A stretch of DNA of 64,000 bases from an uncultured Flavobacteriales bacterium. Its GTDB lineage: Bacteria; Bacteroidota; Bacteroidia; Flavobacteriales_D; Parvicellaceae. A model generated the notes under the pieces. That model did no database searches and was not told the origin of the DNA. It worked only from the letters and a program-made list of their open reading frames with translations. Positions within the stretch are counted from its first letter, which is position 1. The number at the start of each line of letters is the position of its first letter. Position numbers and translations under genes: made by a program. The stretch spans positions 35,043-99,042 of the forward strand of contig CAJWDP010000006.1 in NCBI GenBank assembly GCA_913030835.1. Direction: 5' to 3'. This document shows, one piece after another, positions 44,636-51,140 of this stretch.

Positions 44636-45742
44636 TTGTCTCAAAAAGAAGGCATCATTACCTTTGATCCATTGAAGAAATCAAAACAACGCATATTAAT
44701 TGCTCCTTTGGATTGGGGTTTGGGCCACGCGACACGCTGTGTGCCTTTAATAAGAGAATTGAAAGCTGATTTTGAACCGGTTCTGGCAGCATCAGGCAGG
44801 TCGAAACAATTTTTGCAACAGCTATTCCCTGATCTGTTACACATTGATTTTGAAGGATATAACATCAGGTATCCAGCAAATGGAAACATGGCTACAAAAA
44901 TGCTCTTACAAGTACCCAAAGTGATGCAGCGGATAAAGGAAGAGCACCGAGAATTGCAGTCTTTGATTCAAGAGCATCAAATTGACCTGGTCATTTCTGA
45001 CAATCGATTTGGCCTTTATTCATCATCAATCCCGTGTATTTATATCACACATCAAGTTCATATTCAAGCGCCAAACTTGCTTTCTGATCCGTTGTTCAAG
45101 CTACATGGAAAATACATCAAACGATACACCGAATGTTGGATACCTGATCATCCGGATGCACATAATCTTTCTGGGGAGCTAGGGCATGGTGAGGTTCCGG
45201 CAAATTGCAGATACATTGGCCCCCTATCCCGACTCCAAAAAGTTGATTGCGAAAAAGCGTTTGATTATTGTGCGTTGATCTCCGGGCCGGAACCACAGCG
45301 AACAAAATTTGAAGACCTGCTGGTATCCATTTTCAGAAACCGAGCAGAAAGTTTGTTATTACTTTGTGGAAAGCCGGAAGAAAATTCCAAAGTGAAAGAA
45401 GGCAATATCACAAGGATCAGTCATCAAGGAGACGAAGAGCTGGCCCGATCCATCTGTTCAGCTAAAGCCGTAATTGCGCGCCCCGGTTATTCAAGCATAA
45501 TGGACCTTGCCCAGCTTGAGGCTCCATGTGTACTGGTGCCAACTCCCGGACAAACCGAACAGCAATATCTGGCGGAATATCATCAACAAACCAACTCAGT
45601 TCCTTGGTTCAGTCAATCGGAATTAAGCATGGAGCAATTGAAACAAACTACGGCTTCCGTAATCCAAACCAAATGGGGAAGTCCAAATTTCAATCAAGAG
45701 ATCAGACGCATACTGGATGGAACAGCCGATAAAAATGGGTAA
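44636..45742 (+). CDS. GT28/MurG-like glycosyltransferase family protein
   Basis: 368 aa from TTG 44636, chosen because AGGAG (44627-44631) sits just before it, an unusually clear Shine-Dalgarno for this phylum. Features of the GT-B, MurG-like fold: ILIAPLDWGLGHATRCVPLI (N-terminal Gly loop), DLVISDNRFGLYS, and the C-terminal donor region SAKAVIARPGYSSIMDLAQL with VPTPGQTEQQYLAEY. The acceptor and donor are unknown. Family members in Bacteroidota are often annotated as glycosyltransferases without a tested role. Confidence 0.85.
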   Translation: MSQKEGIITFDPLKKSKQRILIAPLDWGLGHATRCVPLIRELKADFEPVLAASGRSKQFLQQLFPDLLHIDFEGYNIRYPANGNMATKMLLQVPKVMQRIKEEHRELQSLIQEHQIDLVISDNRFGLYSSSIPCIYITHQVHIQAPNLLSDPLFKLHGKYIKRYTECWIPDHPDAHNLSGELGHGEVPANCRYIGPLSRLQKVDCEKAFDYCALISGPEPQRTKFEDLLVSIFRNRAESLLLLCGKPEENSKVKEGNITRISHQGDEELARSICSAKAVIARPGYSSIMDLAQLEAPCVLVPTPGQTEQQYLAEYHQQTNSVPWFSQSELSMEQLKQTTASVIQTKWGSPNFNQEIRRILDGTADKNG

Positions 45743-45752
45743 TCACTATAAA

Positions 45753-47075
45753 TCAGTGCACTACTACTTTTTTCGTAGCCACACCATTCGCTGTTTTTAC
45801 GTGCACTAAATAAATGCCTTTACCAAATGCCGTTAGATCAAATCGATAGGCATTCGACGCAGATTCTGAGCGCTTTTCTTCACCAATAGTTTTCCCAAGT
45901 AAATCGGTAATGAAAATAGCCGTCACTTCCATCGGATTAGCAAGTAATACATTCAGCTGACCGGATACAGGATTAGGATAGACGGTGAAAGAAGGGGAAT
46001 TGGATTCGTCAATACTCGCAGCGCTCAGTAATCCAACACGTTCATTCTCCAACACATTTCTCATGAAATTGGCTTGCATTTGAGTCCACATATTTTTACA
46101 CGCCTCTTCTGAATAATCCATGTGATTCTCAATCAAATCCGGCATCTCAGTACCTACCGTATCCGTACACGTGTTCAATGTTGTATCACAATTGTTGTTG
46201 CTCTGGGCTCCTTGATTCGGAGTATCCAGAATACCATCGTCTTCGCCACAGCTATCACCTCCCCAGAGGCCGCCACCATCGCCCCAGATGTGCCGCATTC
46301 CGAAATAATGCCCTACCTCATGCGTCGCTGTTCTACCATTGATAAAGAAAGTCCCACCCATTCCATCATCAAATGGAACCGGATTGTTTCTGCCGACTGT
46401 TCGATAATCCAGCACAACGCCCTCCAGCTCAGGGGACGGAGCAGCTGATCCGGCAGGCCAGTTGGGCAGACCGTCAGGTGGATATGCGTACCCAAACAAG
46501 GCACCGAAAAAGCTCTCTAATTTGCAGATCCAAATGTTGACGTAATGCTCTGTATCCCATGCGTCAGATCCACCATTGGCCGTTTCTTTGACATTGTCGG
46601 GCAGACCGGTTAAAGAAACAGAAAAAGTGGCTGTTGTCGGCACGCGAATAATTTGCGCCACGTTAAACTGAATGTTTGGATTACCAGCAATGGGCGTGAA
46701 CATCGATCGCAAATTGACGGAATCCGCATTCATCCGTTGAAAGTCTTCATTGAGAACATCTATCTGAGAATAAAGAACACTATCCGGAATATTCTCCTCA
46801 GCCGTCTGATACACCACATGAAATACCACGTTGACCTGATGAAGTGTACTCTTGGCGTTTTTACTCATGTCCACGTAATTATTACGATCAAATGTTTCCA
46901 GCACCTGTTGGCCATACCCCGGATACTTTCGTTCCATAATGTCCATTACCAGCTTGTGATCGTTGATGATTCCTGCAGTATTTACATAGTCTTCAGCAAA
47001 CTGTGCATTACATGTATAAGAGAAAGGTGAACTGACCAGAGCAAGAGACACCATTAATAATTGTAGATTTTTCAT
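45753..47075 (-). CDS. Secreted M43 (pappalysin-like) zinc metalloprotease with T9SS sorting domain
   Basis: 440 aa. Signal peptide MKNLQLLMVSLALVSSPFSY (cleavage near CNAQ). Zinc site HEVGHYFGMRHIWGD, the extended HExxHxxGxxH of metzincins, with the Met-turn as ENHMDYS. Spaced Cys pairs (GDSCGEDDG, NNCDTTLNTC, EEACKNMW) suggest disulfides as in M43 enzymes. The C-terminal ~80 residues are a T9SS type A domain: SFTVYPNPVSGQLNVLL, ITDLLGKTIGEE, AFGKGIYLVHV and TKKVVVH. So a surface-exposed or released protease. Convergent with the glycosyltransferase gene. Confidence 0.94.
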   Translation of the reverse strand: MKNLQLLMVSLALVSSPFSYTCNAQFAEDYVNTAGIINDHKLVMDIMERKYPGYGQQVLETFDRNNYVDMSKNAKSTLHQVNVVFHVVYQTAEENIPDSVLYSQIDVLNEDFQRMNADSVNLRSMFTPIAGNPNIQFNVAQIIRVPTTATFSVSLTGLPDNVKETANGGSDAWDTEHYVNIWICKLESFFGALFGYAYPPDGLPNWPAGSAAPSPELEGVVLDYRTVGRNNPVPFDDGMGGTFFINGRTATHEVGHYFGMRHIWGDGGGLWGGDSCGEDDGILDTPNQGAQSNNNCDTTLNTCTDTVGTEMPDLIENHMDYSEEACKNMWTQMQANFMRNVLENERVGLLSAASIDESNSPSFTVYPNPVSGQLNVLLANPMEVTAIFITDLLGKTIGEEKRSESASNAYRFDLTAFGKGIYLVHVKTANGVATKKVVVH

Positions 47076-47200
47076 GTGTAACGAATTTGATGGATAAATT
47101 TAAAACAATCCCAAACATGAAGTTTAAAAATGGGATGATGGGCCAGGTTACTTTAAGAGTGGTAATTCGAAACGAATGCCAATCTTAGCTAACTTCTAGG

Positions 47201-48241
47201 TTATGCCTTTTTGAGCGTAAAAGAAAAGGTAGAACCTTCACCCAGTGTACTCCTAACATTTATCGACTGACCATGAGAATCAACGATGTGCTTAACAATA
47301 GCTAAACCAAGACCCGTCCCGCCTTCGTTCCTTGTTCTGGATTTATCGACCCGATAAAAACGCTCAAACAATCTGGGAAGCTGATCTTCCGCTATGCCGA
47401 TTCCATCATCACTGACTTCAATTAGAATCTGCGTTTCCATGTCATGAAATCTTATCTCAGTTCTACCTTCTTCCTTCCCATAATTCAAGGAATTATTGAT
47501 TAGATTGGTAAACACCTGACCAATTCCAGATCGGTTCATATCGACAAAAATCTCTTTGTTGTATTCCTGATCAAAACTTACTTCAATCTTCCGTTTTCCA
47601 GCTTTGATTTCAAAACTTTCCATGACTTCACGTGCCAGCTCAACGAGGTCCTGCTTTTTAGTTTCCAAATTCAGCCTTCCCTCCTCCAGTTTTGTTATGG
47701 TATCCAAATCATCTACTATTTTCGTGATTCGATCAACTCCTTTTGATGCGCGTTCAAGAAATTTCCTGTTGATTGACTCATCTTCCAGTCCACCTTCCAA
47801 GAGGGTAAGTATGTAACCTTGTATACTGAATATCGGTGTTTTCAATTCGTGAGAAAGATTACCGATGTACTCTCTTCTAAACGTCTCTTGCTTTCGAAGC
47901 TGGGCTATTTGAGTAGCACTGCTTTCAGCCCAGTCTATCACTTCTTTATTCACATTTTCCAGTATATCCTCATTCATTTTAAATTCCTTGGTCGATTTAG
48001 GCCCCAATTTGTGCTTTCTTATGGTACGATAGATGAGTCGAATTTTTTTATTTATGAAATACTCGAGAGAATAAAAAATCAGTATGTATGATAGCACAAT
48101 CGATAAAATGCCAACGCAAGCGAGTATGATGAAATTGAATTGACCAACAAGAAAACCAACAATTGAATAAACCAGAATAACGATTGCTCCAATTAAAATG
48201 GCAATAAATGTTGCTACTTCTCGCGGAGTGCTTAGTTTCAT
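47201..48241 (-). CDS. PhoR-like sensor histidine kinase
   Basis: 346 aa. Two membrane helices (about 10-35 and 37-60) with almost no periplasmic loop, so it may sense a membrane partner and not a ligand directly. H-box FRREYIGNLSHELKTPIFSI (phospho-accepting His), N-box FTNLINNSLNYG, G1 VSDDGIGIAEDQLPRLFERF, and G2 GGTGLGLAIVKHIVD. It directly follows the response regulator gene without a gap. The short-sensor layout and pairing resemble PhoR of the phosphate system; a close genomic link to phosphate-type genes supports that but does not prove it. Confidence 0.9.
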   Translation of the reverse strand: MKLSTPREVATFIAILIGAIVILVYSIVGFLVGQFNFIILACVGILSIVLSYILIFYSLEYFINKKIRLIYRTIRKHKLGPKSTKEFKMNEDILENVNKEVIDWAESSATQIAQLRKQETFRREYIGNLSHELKTPIFSIQGYILTLLEGGLEDESINRKFLERASKGVDRITKIVDDLDTITKLEEGRLNLETKKQDLVELAREVMESFEIKAGKRKIEVSFDQEYNKEIFVDMNRSGIGQVFTNLINNSLNYGKEEGRTEIRFHDMETQILIEVSDDGIGIAEDQLPRLFERFYRVDKSRTRNEGGTGLGLAIVKHIVDSHGQSINVRSTLGEGSTFSFTLKKA

Positions 48242-48928
48242 CTATTTTGGAAATTCAATCTTGTAACCTACCCCTTTAACCGTTTTAATATAGTCATCGC
48301 CAACTTTCTCTCTCAGCTTTCTAATGTGGACATCGATTGTTCGGTCACCTACCACTACTTCCATACCCCAAACGGAATTCAGAATAACATCTCTTGTGAA
48401 CACTTTCCCCGGTTTAGACAAAAGTAAGGCAAGTAGCTCAAATTCCTTTTTAGGAAGGTGAATTTCAGATCCATCTTTAATTGCGATATATTTCTCTCTA
48501 TCGATTTTTAAACTTTCTGTGGTATTTTCATCTGTCGACAAATTCATGTTTTTTCTCCTAAGCAGAGCCTTAATACGACTAACCAATACCCTAGGTTTTA
48601 TCGGTTTTGTGATGTAGTCATCTGCTCCTGAGTCAAAGCCAGCAATTTGCGAATAATCCTCACCTCGAGCAGTTAAAAAGGCAATCACTACACCCTCTAA
48701 ATTAGGCTGCGATCTTATTTCCATGCACGCCTCTATCCCGTCCATTTCAGGCATCATGACATCTAGCAGAATTAAATCAGGAAAAACATCAATAGCCAAC
48801 TGGAGGCCTTCCTTACCATTTTGCGCAGTATAGACTTTAAAACCCTCTTTTTTTAGGTTGTAGCTGACCATATCCAATAAGTCTTCCTCATCGTCAACAA
48901 TCAATACTTTATATTTTTCGTTCATCAT
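48242..48928 (-). CDS. PhoB/PhoP-like response regulator
   Basis: 228 aa, OmpR/PhoB family. Receiver with all key residues: acidic pair in VLIVDDEEDLL, phospho-Asp in DLILLDVMMPEMDG, Thr in FLTARGED and Lys in DDYITKPIKP. C-terminal winged helix: LPKKEFELLALLLSKPGKVF and GDRTIDVHIRKLREKVGDDY, ending VKGVGYKIEF. Cognate kinase directly downstream. Divergent from the beta-helix lipoprotein/TonB operon, which is a likely target. Confidence 0.94.
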   Translation of the reverse strand: MMNEKYKVLIVDDEEDLLDMVSYNLKKEGFKVYTAQNGKEGLQLAIDVFPDLILLDVMMPEMDGIEACMEIRSQPNLEGVVIAFLTARGEDYSQIAGFDSGADDYITKPIKPRVLVSRIKALLRRKNMNLSTDENTTESLKIDREKYIAIKDGSEIHLPKKEFELLALLLSKPGKVFTRDVILNSVWGMEVVVGDRTIDVHIRKLREKVGDDYIKTVKGVGYKIEFPK

Positions 48929-48979
48929 TTTTCTGCTAAAATTCTTCTTATATCAACACAGTTATGTTACGAGAGTATT

Positions 48980-48994
48980 AAGTTAATTTAACTT
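48980..48994. repeat. 15-bp palindrome upstream of the response regulator gene
   Basis: AAGTTAA, central T, TTAACTT: a perfect inverted repeat 52 bp upstream of the regulator start. Its half-site GTTAA recurs in the repeats at 49128-49154. Possible operator. Confidence 0.4.
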
Positions 48995-49127
48995 TTTTAA
49001 TATTCGATTAACCAAAATCAAAATACGAGACATCTCTGACCCCTGCAATTAATTTTTTTAATCGACGATTTCGCGCAAAATACTGTTGCAGGCATTGCCA
49101 ATTTGAAAAATCACAAGTAAAATCAAC

Positions 49128-49166
49128 GTTAATTTAAGGTTTAGGCTAGTTAATATTTTGGTAACA
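49128..49166 (+). promoter_or_regulatory. Candidate PhoB/PhoP-type box of spaced hexamers
   Basis: GTTAAT (49128), GTTTAG (49139), GTTAAT (49149) and GTAACA (49161) are spaced 11, 10 and 12 bp. OmpR/PhoB-family regulators bind direct repeats about 11 bp apart, and B. subtilis PhoP boxes are TTAACA-like. The adjacent regulator is of this family. Confidence 0.35.
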
Positions 49167-49273
49167 TAGACATAAAGCAAGAATAAAGTTTCAGATATCT
49201 ACTAATAAACTGTACGCTTCATCTTTGCACCAAAGAAAATTAATATTCCAAAAATTACGAAAACAAAAACAAA

Positions 49274-50620
49274 ATGAAAAAGAACATTAAACTAGCGGGG
49301 ATTGCATTAGCTGGTATTTTAACCTTCACAGCGTGCAACAAAAAGACGGGTTGCATGGACCCTACCGCAGCAAATTACGACCCAGAAGCAACGAAAGATT
49401 GTTGTTGCGTTGCTCAGCCAGAGCCTCCTGCTTCAGCAAATGAAGTGCATTCAGGATTTATTACAGCGAACCAAACTTGGTCAAATACGACCATTCACGA
49501 GCTAGCAGGGAAAGTAGTGGTTAATTCAGGCGTCACTTTAACTATAGAAGCAGGAACAATAATAAAGGGAAGATCAGGAACAGGTTCTTTGGCCTCTGCT
49601 CTTGTTGTTGCTCAAGGTGGAAAATTAGAAGCAATTGGAACTTCCTCTGCTCCAATTATTTTCACATCTGAGTTGGATAATATTGAATTAGGGCAATTGG
49701 CAGGGACTAACCTTGATGAAAACGATGCTGAAAAATGGGGTGGAGTTATCATTCTAGGTTATGCACCAGTGTCTACAGAAAATGGAGACGTTACCGGTCA
49801 GATTGAAGGAATTCCAGCAGAAGAATCTTATGGAACTTACGGCGGATCTAATGCAACCGATAATTCAGGAACATTATCATACATATCTATTCGTCATGGG
49901 GGAGCACTAATTGGTGAGGGTAATGAGATTAACGGACTTACTCTTGGTGGAGTTGGTTCCGGAACGGTAATCAATAACGTTGAAGTAATTGCCAATTTGG
50001 ACGATGGAATCGAGTGTTTCGGTGGTACTGTAAACATTACCAATGCTTTGGTGGCTTACCAAGGTGACGACGCCTTAGATATCGATCAGAACTACTCCGG
50101 AACGATTGACAATTTTATCGTTATCAATGACAACGGTGATGAAGGCTTGGAAATTGATGGTCCAGAGGGATCAACCTATGTTGACGGAATGTTCACGTTA
50201 TCAAATGGATCAATTTGGACAACGAATGGAAATGGTTCAGGTAGCGATATAAAATCAAAAGCGCAAGGAACCATATCAAACACTTACTGGAACGGTTGGG
50301 CATCAAAATCGGTAAAAATCAGAGCATCCTTTTCTGACACATCAAGTTGTACTCTAAAGGCCGATTCTTATCTATACTTAACTGCTCCAAGTGGTTCTCA
50401 GTCTCTTACATTCACAGGTTCGCAAATTGTTGGATCTGCAAGTGTTGTTGATCAAGTTGATGTGTACACCAAATCAATGGATGGTTCTGGTTGTGTAGAT
50501 CCTTTGGAAGGAACTGCTGAATCCGCTGTTAGTGCCGGTGCACCAATTGTAGGTTCAGCGACTACTGGACATACCGGTGATTTTGGTTGGACATGGGCTT
50601 CAATTAAAGGGAAAATTTGA
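49274..50620 (+). CDS. Beta-helix lipoprotein, first gene of a TonB receptor operon
   Basis: 448 aa. Lipobox FTAC with Cys21. A short Cys-rich stretch follows (GCMDPTAANYDPEATKDCC), a motif seen in many secreted proteins of marine Bacteroidota. The rest is a right-handed beta-helix-like repeat: TLTIEAGTIIKGRSGTGSLA, GKLEAIGTSSAPIIFTSE, WGGVIILGYAPV, SYISIRHGGALIG, GVGSGTVINNVEVIANLDDG and TVNITNALVAYQGDDALDID. Such lipoproteins occur beside TonB receptors in Bacteroidota; a surface ligand-binding role is an inference. Adjacent to, and probably controlled by, the PhoB/PhoR-like pair. Confidence 0.85.
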   Translation: MKKNIKLAGIALAGILTFTACNKKTGCMDPTAANYDPEATKDCCCVAQPEPPASANEVHSGFITANQTWSNTTIHELAGKVVVNSGVTLTIEAGTIIKGRSGTGSLASALVVAQGGKLEAIGTSSAPIIFTSELDNIELGQLAGTNLDENDAEKWGGVIILGYAPVSTENGDVTGQIEGIPAEESYGTYGGSNATDNSGTLSYISIRHGGALIGEGNEINGLTLGGVGSGTVINNVEVIANLDDGIECFGGTVNITNALVAYQGDDALDIDQNYSGTIDNFIVINDNGDEGLEIDGPEGSTYVDGMFTLSNGSIWTTNGNGSGSDIKSKAQGTISNTYWNGWASKSVKIRASFSDTSSCTLKADSYLYLTAPSGSQSLTFTGSQIVGSASVVDQVDVYTKSMDGSGCVDPLEGTAESAVSAGAPIVGSATTGHTGDFGWTWASIKGKI

Positions 50621-50653
50621 GTTCAATACAAAGAAATAAACTGTATTCATGTC

Positions 50654-50679
50654 ATGCTCCCGAATTAGTTCGGGAGCAT
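50654..50679 (+). terminator. Strong intercistronic hairpin (attenuator or mRNA-stabilising)
   Basis: ATGCTCCCGAA, loop TTAG, TTCGGGAGCAT: a perfect 11-bp stem, 33 bp after the lipoprotein stop. Only a weak T-rich run (ACTTTGTT) follows, so partial termination or 3'-end protection of the lipoprotein mRNA is more likely than full termination. Confidence 0.6.
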
Positions 50680-50693
50680 ACTTTGTTAAAAAA

Positions 50694-51095
50694 ATGATGA
50701 ATTTGAAGTATTTAGTAAAAAGTTTTTTGGTCCTTATTCTTTTGGGCAGCTCAGTTGGGTATGGTCAGCATTTGCGTGGAAAAGTAAGCGATGATTTCGG
50801 CCCACTTATCGATGTAGAAATCGCAATTGAGAATACAAATGTTGTGGCTTATACCAACGAGAAAGGGGAATTCGTTTTACCATTAGCAGGCTCAAATGGA
50901 AATAACATCATTTTCAGCTATACATTCTATAACGAGATGAGAATCATGGGTTTAAATGTCGAAATGAACGAAATAAAAACCATTGATCTTAAAATGGAGC
51001 TAAGTAAACTGAATGAACCCAGTGTGGTTCTTTTGGACTTTAGTCATTTGTCTGAACAGCCAACGAAAAAAGAAAGTCCAATTCAAAACTTGTAG
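50694..51095 (+). CDS. Orphan CarboxypepD_reg-like domain protein, copy of the receptor N-terminus
   Basis: 133 aa from ATG 50694 (MMNLKYLVKSFLVLILLGSS, a signal peptide). The mature part is one peptidase-regulatory-like beta-sandwich: LRGKVSDDFGPLIDVEIAIE, YTNEKGEFVLPLAG, NIIFSYTFYNEMRI and IKTIDLKMEL. It is colinear with the N-terminal domain of the TonB receptor encoded 45 bp downstream (DEFGPLMEADVKIEG, DGKFSFSVP, ISYTFYSDYKIE), with no plug or barrel. A stand-alone duplicate of a receptor domain, possibly a periplasmic partner. Intact frame and signal peptide argue against a remnant. Confidence 0.8.
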   Translation: MMNLKYLVKSFLVLILLGSSVGYGQHLRGKVSDDFGPLIDVEIAIENTNVVAYTNEKGEFVLPLAGSNGNNIIFSYTFYNEMRIMGLNVEMNEIKTIDLKMELSKLNEPSVVLLDFSHLSEQPTKKESPIQNL

Positions 51096-51140
51096 TAAAA
51101 TTACGATCAAACCAATTACATCGACACTAAACAAATTCTA

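Larger units (their letters stand above)
48929..49273. other. 345-bp divergent region between the response regulator and the lipoprotein operon
   Basis: AT-rich. Holds a 15-bp palindrome (48980-48994) near the regulator and a series of GTTAAT-like hexamers at about 11-bp spacing (49128-49166) before the lipoprotein. A near-consensus -7 (CATCTTTG, 49220-49227) lies 46 bp before the ATG at 49274. No gene seen. Confidence 0.55.
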
